This document shows, one piece after another, positions 26,332 through 36,023 of a stretch of DNA of 64,000 bases. Each line of letters begins with the position of its first letter. Position 1 is the first letter of the stretch. The stretch comes from Phycisphaeraceae bacterium. GTDB lineage: Bacteria; Planctomycetota; Phycisphaerae; Phycisphaerales; UBA1924. The DNA lies in NCBI GenBank assembly GCA_019636845.1, contig JAHBWV010000001.1:2232001-2296000 (forward strand), in the 5' to 3' direction. A program made the translations under genes and the position numbers. The notes under the pieces are model-generated. The model worked only from the letters and a program-made list of their open reading frames with translations. It ran no database searches and was not told the origin of the DNA.

Positions 26332-26426
26332 CCGGGCCAGCGTATGCAGGGGTGCCGCGGGACGATGCGGGCGGTACAGTTGGCGTGAGAAGCGCGTGTG
26401 TTTGACGCGCTACGGAGTCCAGCACG

Positions 26427-27437
26427 TTGCCCAAGCCACCCAGCACGCAGGCTGATCGGACGATCGAACGGGTCGAGGTCGGGGATCTGAAGTTCCCACT
26501 CGGGGTGTATCCGATCGAGCCGGTGACCTCGCGGATGGGGTACAAGGTGCTGTTTGAAGCGGCGGATACGGATGACGGCTCGGGCGAGTGGGAAGAGTGG
26601 CCGGATCGGTATGTGTGGGACATCGTGATCGGTGCGGACCGGCTGCGATCGTTGTGCAACTCGCTTTTCCTGATGATGCCGGGGCGGGTGTTCCCGATCC
26701 TGGATGTGCTCGGGCACGATGCGTTCAGGGAGATCGATCCGTATGTGGCGTACGAGCTGGTGCCGCTCGACCAGTTCATGGATTCGACGCGCCGGTACGA
26801 GGATTATCTGTTCGAGGATGGGCTGTGCGGCTTCGGGGCGATGTCCGAGGATCCGTTTTTCTATGTGTTTGTGGATGAGCACAAGATCGTGACGGTGCGT
26901 GCGGAGCCGCTCATGCGGGAGCGGATCGAGAGGTTGCTGGGGGCGTTCGATCTGGCGGAGGTCGAGGAGCCCGCGGGGGCGGATGCGGTTGCCCACGAAC
27001 ATCGGGGGGTGCTGGTTGCGCCGGATGATCGACCGGACCTGCTGACTGCGGATGAGGTCGTGGAGCACCTTCGGGACGAGTGGCGGCTGACGCTGAATGT
27101 GGATCCGGAGACGAATGTTGACGATCAGGGTCGGGATCTTGGGCTTTGTCCGTGGCGTTGCCTGGTGCGGACGAGCCCATCTCTTGATATTCCATGGAGT
27201 TACGCGGATCTGATTGTGCGTGCGGATTGTCTTGGGCAGGCGGAGGACCTCGCATTGGACGAGGTTTTGAAGCAGGTCTCGGACGGGGAGGACCTGGATC
27301 GAGAGACATCGCTGGTCTTTGCCGATCGTGTGACGGAGCAGGAACTGGACCAGTTACTGGCGGAGTTGAAGGTGGATCGGCAGGACCCCTCTGCGGCTGA
27401 CTCGCCGACGGTGTACTTCTTTCGGTGGTTGCCCTGA
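26427..27437 (+). CDS. Hypothetical acidic protein, 336 aa
   Basis: Not recognised. The protein is soluble, acidic and tryptophan-containing, with LKFPLGVYPIEPVTSRMGYK near residue 15, FEDGLCGFGAMSEDPFFYVFVDEHKI near 130 and a C-terminal helix EQELDQLLAELKVDRQD. It has no cysteine-rich, signal or membrane segments. Codon use matches the neighbours, so it is likely real. The best start is TTG 26427 (MPKPPSTQ after start substitution) with GGAG 12 bases upstream; an internal start cannot be excluded. It diverges from coaX over 95 bases. Confidence 0.75.
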   Translation: MPKPPSTQADRTIERVEVGDLKFPLGVYPIEPVTSRMGYKVLFEAADTDDGSGEWEEWPDRYVWDIVIGADRLRSLCNSLFLMMPGRVFPILDVLGHDAFREIDPYVAYELVPLDQFMDSTRRYEDYLFEDGLCGFGAMSEDPFFYVFVDEHKIVTVRAEPLMRERIERLLGAFDLAEVEEPAGADAVAHEHRGVLVAPDDRPDLLTADEVVEHLRDEWRLTLNVDPETNVDDQGRDLGLCPWRCLVRTSPSLDIPWSYADLIVRADCLGQAEDLALDEVLKQVSDGEDLDRETSLVFADRVTEQELDQLLAELKVDRQDPSAADSPTVYFFRWLP

Positions 27438-27843
27438 TCGGCGGTTTGCCTGTTTCCAGTGCCTGAGCGGGCATGGGGGGTGAGTCGGCGGGGGTTTCGT
27501 TGGAATTTTGATCGGGATGATTCCCTAAAGCACCGAGACTGCAGGAACCGTGCGGCTTTGCCGAGCGAAGGGGCCGTCCACCTGGCGCGCGAAGGACCGC
27601 CGGAGTTCCGAAAGCGCGATTCCGCACGAGAGCGGTTTGCGTTCGCTAAGGACCCCGGTTATCTTTCCCGTCCCCGGGCGAGGGCCATACCCGGGCGGCG
27701 TTCGTTGCGCCCCGGCCCCGATGTGTACGCGATGTGCGTTCACGTCGTCGGAATCGATGTCGTCACGCTTTCAGCAGCTCAGCGCGTTCTGCACTGGCCC
27801 TGTTGTTCCGCCCTTCCTTCTTCGCATGGTCTTGGAGATCGGC
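27438..27843. other. Gap upstream of the secretin gene
   Basis: No gene is seen in these 406 bases. The secretin frame is open back to 27550 but that part lacks protein-like composition. A more A/T-rich patch near 27500-27540 (TTGGAATTTTGATC) could carry the promoter, but no confident -35/-10 pair was found. Confidence 0.45.
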
Positions 27844-30800
27844 ATGCACGTGGTGAAGCACCGTTCGGTACGCTCTCTGATCGTCGCCGCTAGCGCCTTC
27901 GCGAGCGCGGCTGGCTTGGCTCCGTTCGCATTGGCGGCTGCATGGGAGCCCCCTGCAACTTCCGCGACGATCGATGCACTTGATCGGGCAGCGGTGTTGC
28001 GATCTGAGGGTCGGCTTGTGCAGGCGCGTGAGACGATCATGGCGGTTGTCGGGCGTGATGCCGGGCGATCGCTCTCTGATCCTGAGAGAGCGCGTGCGTT
28101 CGAGATGCTTGCGGGTCTGAACCAGTCGATCAGCGGGCTGACGCCTGCGGCTCTGGCGTTGCAGAAGGCGGAGGCGGCGCTGGCGGCTGACGACTTTGCG
28201 GCTGCGGAGCGGAGCGCGGGATCGATCGCGAACCTTCCCGGCGCGACCGACACGCAGATCGAGTCCGCGCTTGAGATCCTTGAGATTGTTCGCTCGAAGC
28301 GTGAGCGTGTGGCGGATCGCGTGCCGACGGCGATGATCGAGATCGAGCAAGCGATGTCGATCCGTGATTACGCGCGTGCGAAGTCTCTGATCGGTTCGGT
28401 GCTGCGGAGCGGCGTTGTGCTGTCTCCGGTTGATTCTGCGGCTCTGGATCGTGCCCAGGCGCTCGTGATTGATCACGAGGATGCCTCGGGCGTTCTGATC
28501 GATGCCGAAGTTGTTTCGCTCGGCATGTTGCAGCCGGGCGTTGTGAAGCGTCGGGATGACATCCCCGCGCCGGTGAACGGATCTGGAACGCCCGAGCCCG
28601 CGCAGCCGGGATCGCAGCCCCCTGCGAGCACGCCGCCTGCTGCTGAGCCCGCGCCGGCGGCGTCTGCGCCTCCTGCGGCTGCACCGGCACCGGCGGCGGC
28701 TCCTGCTGCTCCTCCGCCTTCGAGCACCGATCTGATCACTCAGGCGAGGATGTTCGAGGCGCAGAGCATGCTCGCGGAGGCGGATCTGGCGTTTACTGAG
28801 CGGCGACTGAACGAGGCGGCGAATAAGTACGCGCGGCTTCAGGGCGAGTATCGGGATCTGCTTTCCGCGGACCAGTCACGCCACGTTGACGGGCGGCTGA
28901 CCGAGACGCGGCTGCTGCTGCGCGGCAATGTCGGTCCTGAGCAGGATCTGATCCAGTCGGCGCTGGAGACCAATCGATTCGCGAAGCAGGCGACGCTTGC
29001 CGAGTTCAACAACCTGATGTCGCAGTCGAGCGCTTCGCTGCAGACGCAGAGTGTCTCCGAGGCGAGACTTCAGGCGTTGAAGGCGCAGTTGACGCTGAAG
29101 TCGGCCCGCCAGTATTTCGCAGAGAGCGAGTACGAGGGCCTGATGGCTCAGACGACTTCGCTGCTCGACAAGATCGGCAAGACCGAGGACCAGCTGCGGC
29201 TCGACGACATCAGGCGTCGTGAAGCGGACCTCAAGCGTCAGGCGGATGATCAGGCCCGTGCGAGGACGTTGGATCGCGACCGCAAGATCGGGGAGCACAT
29301 CGACCGCGTGCGTGCGTTGCAGATGGAGATGAAGTACAAGGAGGCCCTGCAGGTCGTTGATCAGATCCTGTTCCTTGATCCGATCAGCCCTTCGGGACTT
29401 CTTCTCAAGGACGTGCTTACTGCGTTGATGATCTACCAGGAGTTCAACGAGCTTGAGTCTCGTGCGGAGCTGACCCACGCGCTCATGCGGCTTGGCAACA
29501 AGGAAGCGGCATTGATTCCCGGCGCGTCGGTCGTGAACTACCCGAGCGACTGGCCGTCGATCTCGTTCCGACGCGGCGAGATGCAGGCGTTCCGCGAGCC
29601 GCCGGAGAACCAGTCGGTTCTTGCGAAGCTCGATCAACCGGTGCAGCAGGCGCGGTTTGCGGATGCGACGATTGAGCAGGTGGTGCAGTTCGTCGAGGCG
29701 ATTTCGCAGCTGAACATCGACGTGGACTGGGCCTCGCTGGAGGAGATCGGGGTCGATCGTTCCACTCCGGTTTCGCTGAACCTGTCGCGGGTTCCGATCC
29801 GCACGGTGCTTGACCGTGTGCTGGATAAGGTGAGCCCGGATCGTTTGAGCCGCGCGGCGTGGGCCGTGAACGACGGGATTCTGCAGATCGCTTCGGATGA
29901 GGCACTGCGGAAGAACACGATCCTGGCGATCTACGACATTCGCGACCTGCTGATCGAGGTGCCGGACTTCGACAACGCCCCCGAGTTCGATCTGTCTCAG
30001 GTGCTTCAGAGCAATCAGGGCGGTGGCGGCGGCGGTGGTCAGAGCCCGTTCCAGAACACGAACGATGACAACAACGACACTCGCCTTCCCCTGGAGGAGC
30101 GTCGCCAGCAGATCATCGACATCATTACCCAGAACATCGACTTCGAGGGGTGGACCGACAACGGGGGCGATACGGGGCGGATCCAGCCGCTCGCGGGGTC
30201 GTTGATCATCACGAATACGGCCCGGAATCATCGCGAGATCGGCGGCCTTCTGAGCAAGCTGCGTGAGCAGCGGGCGCTTCAGATCAACGTCGAGACCCGA
30301 TTCCTGCTGGTTTCCTCGGGCTTTTTCGAGCAGATCGGCTTTGATCTGGATGTGTACTTCAACTCGAACAACAACCAGGTCCGCGCGGCTCAGGCGAACG
30401 ACCCGACTATTCAAGGCAGCGACTTCTTCAACTTCGGGCAGGGCGGGCTGCAGCGCAACGTCACGGGAGGAACCGGCACGAGCCAGGGCGTTGTCAATCC
30501 TCGCCCGTGGTCGCCGATCGGGGCGGGACAGAACTCGCTCGGCCTTGCGGGCGGTCTCTTGAGCGGCGCGTTGCCTGAGGGCAGCGTGGGCAGCGCGGTG
30601 ATCGGCGCGGCTCCTGCGCTGGGGATTGCCGGCCAGTTCCTTGACGATGTGCAGGTTGACTTCCTGGTGACGGCGACGCAGGCCGATCGCCGCTCGGTGC
30701 AGTTGACGGCTCCGCGGCTGACGTTCATGAACGGCCAGCGTGCGAACATCTCGGTGGCGACTCAGGTGGCGTTCATTTCTGACCTGACACCTGTGACGAG

Positions 30801-31299
30801 CGATTCGGCGGTCGGCTTCGATCCGACTGTCGGTGCCGTGTCCGAGGGTGTGCTGCTCGATGTCGATGGCACGGTTTCGGCGGATCGGCGGTATGTCACG
30901 CTGAACGTTCGGACGAACCTGGCCCGCATCGACGGCTTTGCCGAGCGTGCGGTGACGGCGGTCGCGGGCGGCCAGTTGGTGAGCTCTTCGAGCGTCGAGT
31001 CGTTTGTTCAGTTGCCGACCATCACGGCGACAACCGTCAACACGACGGTCTCGGTTCCGGACCAGGGGACGATCCTGCTGGGCGGCCAGCGGCTTCTGAC
31101 TGAGGTCGAGGTCGAGACGGGTGTGCCCGTGCTGTCGAAGATCCCGATCATCAGCAGGTTCTTCACCAACCGGATCGAGACGACGGAGGAGCAGACGCTG
31201 CTGATCCTGCTCAAGCCGACGATCCTGATCCAGAACGAGGAAGAGGACCGGAACTTCCCGGGTCTGGGCGATGCGACGCGGGCCGGTCTGGCCGGCTGA
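27844..31299 (+). CDS. Large secretin-domain protein with N-terminal TPR-like region
   Basis: A 1151-residue outer-membrane secretin. A signal peptide (residues 10-30) is followed by a helical TPR-like region to about 235, a Pro/Ala-rich linker (240-299), a second helical region (to about 580), secretin N-domains (QARFADATIEQVVQFVEAI near 602), a Gly-rich loop, and the C-terminal secretin module from about 939 with VPDQGTILLGGQRL, VPVLSKIPIISRFF and TLLILLKPTIL. Secretins form multimeric export pores in type II/III secretion or pilus systems. No other secretion component is nearby. GGAG precedes the ATG at 27844, and a strong terminator follows. Confidence 0.88.
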   Translation: MHVVKHRSVRSLIVAASAFASAAGLAPFALAAAWEPPATSATIDALDRAAVLRSEGRLVQARETIMAVVGRDAGRSLSDPERARAFEMLAGLNQSISGLTPAALALQKAEAALAADDFAAAERSAGSIANLPGATDTQIESALEILEIVRSKRERVADRVPTAMIEIEQAMSIRDYARAKSLIGSVLRSGVVLSPVDSAALDRAQALVIDHEDASGVLIDAEVVSLGMLQPGVVKRRDDIPAPVNGSGTPEPAQPGSQPPASTPPAAEPAPAASAPPAAAPAPAAAPAAPPPSSTDLITQARMFEAQSMLAEADLAFTERRLNEAANKYARLQGEYRDLLSADQSRHVDGRLTETRLLLRGNVGPEQDLIQSALETNRFAKQATLAEFNNLMSQSSASLQTQSVSEARLQALKAQLTLKSARQYFAESEYEGLMAQTTSLLDKIGKTEDQLRLDDIRRREADLKRQADDQARARTLDRDRKIGEHIDRVRALQMEMKYKEALQVVDQILFLDPISPSGLLLKDVLTALMIYQEFNELESRAELTHALMRLGNKEAALIPGASVVNYPSDWPSISFRRGEMQAFREPPENQSVLAKLDQPVQQARFADATIEQVVQFVEAISQLNIDVDWASLEEIGVDRSTPVSLNLSRVPIRTVLDRVLDKVSPDRLSRAAWAVNDGILQIASDEALRKNTILAIYDIRDLLIEVPDFDNAPEFDLSQVLQSNQGGGGGGGQSPFQNTNDDNNDTRLPLEERRQQIIDIITQNIDFEGWTDNGGDTGRIQPLAGSLIITNTARNHREIGGLLSKLREQRALQINVETRFLLVSSGFFEQIGFDLDVYFNSNNNQVRAAQANDPTIQGSDFFNFGQGGLQRNVTGGTGTSQGVVNPRPWSPIGAGQNSLGLAGGLLSGALPEGSVGSAVIGAAPALGIAGQFLDDVQVDFLVTATQADRRSVQLTAPRLTFMNGQRANISVATQVAFISDLTPVTSDSAVGFDPTVGAVSEGVLLDVDGTVSADRRYVTLNVRTNLARIDGFAERAVTAVAGGQLVSSSSVESFVQLPTITATTVNTTVSVPDQGTILLGGQRLLTEVEVETGVPVLSKIPIISRFFTNRIETTEEQTLLILLKPTILIQNEEEDRNFPGLGDATRAGLAG

Positions 31300-31322
31300 G
31301 AGATGCTGGTTTGAATCGATCC

Positions 31323-31357
31323 AAGGGGCGGCCCGAGCGGGTCGCCCCTTTCTCGTT
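31323..31357 (+). terminator. Rho-independent terminator after the secretin gene
   Basis: AAGGGGCGGCCC (31323-31334) pairs with GGGTCGCCCCTT (31339-31350), one G-U wobble, around the tetraloop GAGC, followed by TCTCGTT. It lies 24 bases after the stop, separating the secretin from the STAS gene. Confidence 0.85.
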
Positions 31358-31445
31358 GCGTGTTTTCATGCCCGAATGGTTCGGGGGCACTATGATGGGG
31401 ACGCGGCAACCCGCCGCGGCGGTTGATCAGTTGGGAGATGCACGC

Positions 31446-31802
31446 ATGGCGGCTTCGGACTCTCGTCTTCGCGTCCGCAAGGATTCAGGGGTCACGATCG
31501 TCGAGTTCGTGGACCGGAACATCCTTGATGAGGCGAACATCCAGATGATCGGTGATGAGATCACATCGTTGATCGAGTCGGAGTCTTCACCGAAACTGCT
31601 GATCAGTTTCGCGAACGTGGACCATCTCTCTTCGGCGGCACTCGGCACGCTGATCACGATCAACAACAAGCTGCGTCAGAAGGGTCAGTTGCGGCTCGCG
31701 AACATCGATCCGCAGATCTATGAGGTGTTCGTGATCACGCGGCTCAACAACATCTTCAAGATCATGCCGACGACCGAGGATGCGATCAAGAGTTTCGGTT
31801 GA
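31446..31802 (+). CDS. STAS-domain anti-sigma factor antagonist
   Basis: A 118-residue single STAS domain: VTIVEFVDRNILDEANIQMI near residue 16, then LLISFANVDHLSSAALGTLI near residue 48, whose Ser pair includes the usual phosphorylation site. Proteins of this type bind an RsbW-like kinase and free a sigma factor in partner switching. The ATG at 31446 has GGGAGA upstream. The next gene, 40 bases downstream, encodes the matching ATPase-type kinase. The terminator at 31323 makes transcription independent of the secretin likely. Confidence 0.9.
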   Translation: MAASDSRLRVRKDSGVTIVEFVDRNILDEANIQMIGDEITSLIESESSPKLLISFANVDHLSSAALGTLITINNKLRQKGQLRLANIDPQIYEVFVITRLNNIFKIMPTTEDAIKSFG

Positions 31803-31842
31803 CTGCGTCGATCGAGCCCCGGCCCTCGTTGAGCATGCGCTT

Positions 31843-32283
31843 ATGCCACCATCCCACGGCCCTGAATCGATCGAGCGGAGGATCGACCTGACGAATGATC
31901 GGGCGCTGATCCATCGCGCTGAGACGGAGGTCTTGGGCGCGCTCGATCAGTTCGGATATCCGAAGGCGGCGAAGTTCGCGATCCGGTTAGCCTTCGAGGA
32001 GGCGATCACGAACGCGTTCAAGCATGGCCACAAGGGGCTCTCGGCGTCGGCTCCGGTTCGGGTTGAGTTGGCTGTCGGGCCGGACCAGGTGTCTATCGCT
32101 GTTGAGGATCAGGGGCCGGGGTTCAGCCCGGGCGATGTTCCTGATCCGACGCTTGATGAGAATCTCGAGGTGCCGACGGGGCGAGGGCTGATGCTGATTC
32201 GCGCGTACATGACCCGGCTTGAGTTCAACGATGCCGGCAATCGCGTGCGGATGGTCTTCGAGCGGAACGATACGAGCGAGTGA
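31843..32283 (+). CDS. RsbW/SpoIIAB-type ATP-binding anti-sigma kinase
   Basis: A 146-residue GHKL-fold protein: N-box [15 protein letters not shown] near residue 51, G1 box [12 protein letters not shown] near 85, and G2 [11 protein letters not shown] near 112. There is no histidine-phosphoacceptor domain, so it is of the serine-kinase anti-sigma class and should phosphorylate the STAS protein encoded just upstream. The start is taken as ATG 31843; an in-frame extension upstream overlaps the STAS gene. No sigma factor gene follows; the next gene is iscS. Confidence 0.87.
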   Translation: MPPSHGPESIERRIDLTNDRALIHRAETEVLGALDQFGYPKAAKFAIRLAFEEAITNAFKHGHKGLSASAPVRVELAVGPDQVSIAVEDQGPGFSPGDVPDPTLDENLEVPTGRGLMLIRAYMTRLEFNDAGNRVRMVFERNDTSE

Positions 32284-32323
32284 GGCCGGGTCTGCGTGCC
32301 CTTCCTCCGATGCCTATCATCCG

Positions 32324-32352
32324 TTGCGTTCTACAATGGAATGATTCTAATT
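32324..32352 (+). promoter_or_regulatory. Candidate sigma70-type promoter of iscS
   Basis: TTGCGT (32324-32329) and TCTAAT (32347-32352) are 17 bases apart; the -10 matches consensus at five of six positions and the -35 at three. The stretch is visibly A/T-richer than its surroundings. It lies 54 bases before the iscS start. Confidence 0.45.
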
Positions 32353-32405
32353 ATCAGGACATGCCTATCCGGTTTACGGGCGAGGCGGCCTGCGAGAGGT
32401 GCGCA

Positions 32406-33647
32406 ATGGGTCTGAAGTTCCCGATTTACCTTGATCATGCGGCGACCACACCTTGCGATCCTCGCGTCGTAGAGGCGATGCTCCCCTTCTTCACTGAGCG
32501 GTACGGCAATCCGGGCAGCCGCAACCATCGGTTCGGCTGGGAGGCGGAGGAGGGTGTGGATACCGCTCGGCAGCAGGTGGCTGCACTGATCGGCTCGGAT
32601 GAGAAAGAGGTCGTGTTCACGTCGGGCGCGACGGAGTCGAACAACATCGCGATCAAGGGTGCGGCGTATATGTACGAGCGTGCGCCGGCGGGATCGGGAA
32701 GGCCGCGCGGGCACATCATCAGCGCGATCCACGAGCACAAGGCGGTGCTTGATCCCTGCAAGCGTCTGCAGAAGGAAGGGTTCGACGTCACATTCCTCGA
32801 GCCCGGATCGGACGGCTTGATCACGGCGGAGATGGTGAGGGGCGCGATGCGCGAGGACACGATCCTCGTGACGATCATGTGGGCGAACAACGAGATCGGG
32901 ACGATCAATGAGATCCGCGAGATCGGCGCACTGTGCCACGAGCGTGAGGTGATCTTCCACACGGATGCGACGCAGTGGGTCGGGAAGATGCCGACCGATG
33001 TGGGAAAGGACAACGTCGATCTGCTCTCGATGAGCGGTCACAAGATCTACGGACCGAAGGGCGTTGGCGCGTTGTATGTCAGGCGGAGGAAGCCGCGGGT
33101 GCGGTTGCAGTCGCTGGTGGACGGAGGCGGGCAGGAGAGGGGTTTCCGATCCGGCACGCTGAACGTGCCGGGGATTGTCGGTCTGGGCAAGGCGGCGGAG
33201 ATCGCCCTGCAGGAGATGGAGCAGGACGGGCGGCGATTGCTCGCGATGCGTACACGGCTGGAGAACGCGGTGACGGCGGCTCTGGATGTGGTGCAGGTGA
33301 ATGGGCATCGCGAGAAGCGGCTGCCGCAGATCACGAACATCTCGTTCGGATTCGTCGAGGGCGAGAGTCTGATGATGGCGGTGAAGGAGATCGCGTGCTC
33401 GTCGGGTTCGGCGTGCACGAGCGCGTCGCTGGAGCCGTCGTATGTGCTCAAGGCGCTGGGTGTCGGTGATGAGCTGGCGCACTCGTCGCTTCGTCTGTCG
33501 CTGGGACGTTGGACGACGGATGAGCAGGTGGACTACGCGGCCGAGGCGATCGTGAAGTCGGTGAAGAAGCTGCGTGAGCTTTCTCCGCTGTACGACATGC
33601 ACAAAGAGGGGATCGACCTCTCGAAGGTGGAGTGGGCGCATCACTGA
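32406..33647 (+). CDS. iscS: Cysteine desulfurase
   Basis: A 413-residue PLP enzyme supplying sulfur for Fe-S clusters and thio-modified tRNA. It opens with [19 protein letters not shown]; the PLP Lys is in [12 protein letters not shown] (Lys213) and the catalytic Cys in [14 protein letters not shown] (Cys337), placing it in group I with IscS/NifS. GAGAGGT lies before the ATG at 32406. First gene of iscS-iscU-iscA; iscU starts 57 bases later. No IscR-type regulator, HscA/HscB or Fdx gene is linked, so the cluster is shorter than the proteobacterial isc operon. Confidence 0.95.
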   Translation: MGLKFPIYLDHAATTPCDPRVVEAMLPFFTERYGNPGSRNHRFGWEAEEGVDTARQQVAALIGSDEKEVVFTSGATESNNIAIKGAAYMYERAPAGSGRPRGHIISAIHEHKAVLDPCKRLQKEGFDVTFLEPGSDGLITAEMVRGAMREDTILVTIMWANNEIGTINEIREIGALCHEREVIFHTDATQWVGKMPTDVGKDNVDLLSMSGHKIYGPKGVGALYVRRRKPRVRLQSLVDGGGQERGFRSGTLNVPGIVGLGKAAEIALQEMEQDGRRLLAMRTRLENAVTAALDVVQVNGHREKRLPQITNISFGFVEGESLMMAVKEIACSSGSACTSASLEPSYVLKALGVGDELAHSSLRLSLGRWTTDEQVDYAAEAIVKSVKKLRELSPLYDMHKEGIDLSKVEWAHH

Positions 33648-33704
33648 TCGGACTGAATCGGGTGTATTCGGACGGGCTTGGGCTGGCTTGATACGAGGTG
33701 AAAA

Positions 33705-34136
33705 ATGGCATACGGCGAGAAGATCATCGATCATTACGAGAAGCCCCGGAACGTGGGGAACTTCGGCACGACGGATGAGGTGAAGAAGCGGGCCGACGTC
33801 GGCGTCGGGCTGGTCGGCGCGCCCGAGTGCGGCGACGTGATGCAGCTTCAGATCAAGGTGAACCAGGGCACGGGTGTCATTGAGGATGCCAAGTTCAAGT
33901 GCTTCGGGTGCGGGTCGGCGATCGCGTCCTCGTCGCTGGCGACGGAGTGGCTGAAGGGGCGGACGCTCGATGAGGGTCTGGCGATCAAGAACACCGAGAT
34001 CGTGGAAGAGTTGTCGCTGCCTCCGGTGAAGATCCACTGCTCGGTGCTTGCAGAGGACGCCATCCGTGCGGCGATCGCGGACTACAAGCAGAAGAACGGG
34101 ATCGGGGCTGAATCCGAGAAGGCCACGGCCCACTGA
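33705..34136 (+). CDS. iscU: Fe-S cluster scaffold protein
   Basis: A 143-residue scaffold on which new Fe-S clusters are built. The three ligand Cys are in APECGD (Cys42, with Asp44), CFGCGSAIASSS (Cys69) and KIHCSVLAEDA (His111, Cys112). The LPPVKIHCS segment is the chaperone-binding site in IscU. The extra Cys66 is not a standard ligand. A Shine-Dalgarno-like GAGGTG precedes the ATG at 33705. Confidence 0.95.
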   Translation: MAYGEKIIDHYEKPRNVGNFGTTDEVKKRADVGVGLVGAPECGDVMQLQIKVNQGTGVIEDAKFKCFGCGSAIASSSLATEWLKGRTLDEGLAIKNTEIVEELSLPPVKIHCSVLAEDAIRAAIADYKQKNGIGAESEKATAH

Positions 34137-34276
34137 GCGACGGCATGGTCCGAATCTTGATGCTCTTCCGGGCATCTAAGTGGCTGGGTCAAGCGGGGTT
34201 CGGACGCGGGTACGGCATATAGTGAAGCATCAAGTCTGCGGGGGAAGGAACCTGCGGCAGACACGGAGCGGCAAGC

Positions 34277-34657
34277 ATGGCAGGTACGACGACTATTCCA
34301 CAATCCGGCCAGGACTCTCAGGTTCAGGGCGTGATCCTCTCAGAGACCGCGGCACGCGAGATCAAGACGATCATCACCCAGCAGGAGCTCGACGCGGACA
34401 AGGTTCGGCTCCGGGTCGGCGTCAAGGGTGGAGGGTGTTCCGGGTTCTCGTATGTGCTCGATCTGACCGAGACGCAGAAGGAGACCGACGAGGTCTTTGA
34501 GCAGCACGGGGTCAAGATCATTTGCGATCCGAAGAGTCTGCTGTACCTGAACGGGACGACGGTGGACTTCAAGGACGAGATCATGGGGCGCGGGTTCGTG
34601 TTTACCAACCCGAACGCGACGACTTCCTGTGGTTGCGGGTCGAGTTTCGCGGTTTGA
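34277..34657 (+). CDS. iscA: IscA/ErpA-family A-type Fe-S carrier
   Basis: A 126-residue protein delivering Fe-S clusters or iron to target proteins. The three conserved Cys are Cys54 in GGGCSGFSY and Cys118/Cys120 in TSCGCGSSF. The first 20 residues (Gln/Ser-rich) are not conserved in the family. It follows iscU by 140 bases; TATAGT at 34218-34223 could be a -10 of its own promoter. Confidence 0.95.
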   Translation: MAGTTTIPQSGQDSQVQGVILSETAAREIKTIITQQELDADKVRLRVGVKGGGCSGFSYVLDLTETQKETDEVFEQHGVKIICDPKSLLYLNGTTVDFKDEIMGRGFVFTNPNATTSCGCGSSFAV

Positions 34658-34829
34658 TCGTCGGGGCGTGAGCGAGCGGATTTTGGGCTTGTGAGCCGCG
34701 ACGCGGGGTGGTACGATCTATGTGAGGTGTCGTGGGTGTGCGGCTCGGTGGAGTCGGCCCTGCGGCATGTGTCTTGGGAGTTGTCGGCGTCGGACGCGCC
34801 GGCACGATCGAATCGGCGAGAGGACGCGC

Positions 34830-35309
34830 ATGAGCCAGGCATCGATGCCTGCCGAGACGACGATGGGGTACTCCCCGCCACGCGTGACACAGTTCAGCGT
34901 GTTTCTGGATAACCGTGTCGGCCGGCTTTTCGATCTTGTGCGAGCGTTCGACGGCTCGGGGTGTGCGATCTGCGCGCTCTCGGTTGCTGAGGCGAGCGAT
35001 CACGCGGTGATCCGGATCATCACGAACTCATCGAAATTGACACGCCAGATTCTTCGGAACGCGAATGCGACGTTCTCGGAGCGGGATGTGCTGGTTGTCG
35101 AGCTGTCGCGCGGGCACACGATTTCGAGTCTGTGTCTCTCGCTGCTCGGGGCGGAGATCAATATTCACTTTGCGTACTCGCTGATGCTCCGGCCGAACGG
35201 CACCCCCACCATCGCCCTCTCGGTGGACGATACGGACCTGGCGGGTCAGGTGCTGCGTCGGAAGGAGTTTCGGCTCTTCGGCGAGGCCGATATCAGCGAT
35301 CCGCACTGA
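34830..35309 (+). CDS. ACT-domain protein
   Basis: A 159-residue protein made of two ACT-like modules. The first opens with VTQFSVFLDNRVGRLFDLV near residue 19, the classic ACT entry in which a Gly-Arg-Leu turn follows a beta strand; the second carries SLLGAEINIHFAYSLML. ACT domains bind amino acids and regulate metabolic enzymes; this one is stand-alone. AGAGGA precedes the ATG at 34830. It follows iscA by 172 bases. Its 3' end overlaps the convergent PhyH gene by 17 bases. Confidence 0.83.
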   Translation: MSQASMPAETTMGYSPPRVTQFSVFLDNRVGRLFDLVRAFDGSGCAICALSVAEASDHAVIRIITNSSKLTRQILRNANATFSERDVLVVELSRGHTISSLCLSLLGAEINIHFAYSLMLRPNGTPTIALSVDDTDLAGQVLRRKEFRLFGEADISDPH

Positions 35310-35997
35310 CTGGGGCGTCGGGATCGGCATCGTTCCATTCCAGCGCACCGCCGGGGCTTCCGACGGCGAACTCAAGATGAAGCACACGCCTATGCGTGGC
35401 TACTTGCGCTTTCTGCGAACTGTGCATGAGCAACGGCCGGAACGCGACTACATCGCCGACATCGGCGGCGCACGTTACGGGCACGATCGACTCGATGGAG
35501 ACCCTCGATTCATGCTCGCCAAGGAAACCCTTCCGATGCGTGCCGGGCAGAACGATGAGCGGACCGTTTGTCTCACTACAGGGGTCAAGGTGAAGCCTCA
35601 GCGTCAGGACACGCTCAAGAACGGACGCGGGGGGCCTGACGTGAACGACTCCGTCCTTGATCGACCACGGGCCAAAGCCGGGAACATCGCGGCGTTCCTT
35701 GACTGCGATGGTGGTGTCCTGATGCCACGGCACTCGCCAGTTCGCGTTCGGAGACTTGTCAAACAGGATCGCGCGGGTCACGCGAGCAGTCCCACCAAGC
35801 ACGCTTCTCGCGAGCGCTCGCAACGCGTCGGCCCGGGCCAAAGCGGCGAGCAGCTCGCTGATCGCAAGGGCGTTCCGCAGTCCGCCGGATGGCACGATCG
35901 GAAGCGATTCACGCATCTCGGCAATCGCGTGAGGATCGATGACGTGGGAGCACGCTGCAAAGCCGCGGTCCGCGATGTTTTGGACGAAGTCGTTCAT
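35293..35997 (-). CDS. Phytanoyl-CoA dioxygenase (PhyH)-family oxygenase
   Basis: A 234-residue Fe(II)/2-oxoglutarate dioxygenase. The metal triad is visible: HxD in VPWHQDTTI (His92, Asp94) and the distal His in RPLLMHSS (His192). A likely 2-oxoglutarate Arg lies in THRRVLHLEF. The substrate is unknown; PhyH enzymes hydroxylate fatty acyl chains, ectoine or secondary metabolites. The start is ATG 35997 after GAGAG. It follows trxB on the same strand by 26 bases. Confidence 0.85.
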   Translation of the reverse strand: MNDFVQNIADRGFAACSHVIDPHAIAEMRESLPIVPSGGLRNALAISELLAALARADALRALARSVLGGTARVTRAILFDKSPNANWRVPWHQDTTIAVKERRDVPGFGPWSIKDGVVHVRPPASVLERVLTLRLHLDPCSETNGPLIVLPGTHRKGFLGEHESRVSIESIVPVTCAADVGDVVAFRPLLMHSSQKAQVATHRRVLHLEFAVGSPGGALEWNDADPDAPVSADR

Positions 35998-36023
35998 GCC
36001 CACTCTCGGCACGGGCAGTTCGG

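Noticed and set aside
28876..30414. 512-codon minus-strand frame opposite the secretin gene
   Set aside because: The translation is rich in Arg, Leu and His with no motif, as expected for the complement of high-GC coding DNA; the plus strand has an intact secretin.
32331..34175. 614-codon minus-strand frame opposite iscS and iscU
   Set aside because: Shadow of two certain genes; its Arg/His/Leu-rich composition shows no domain.
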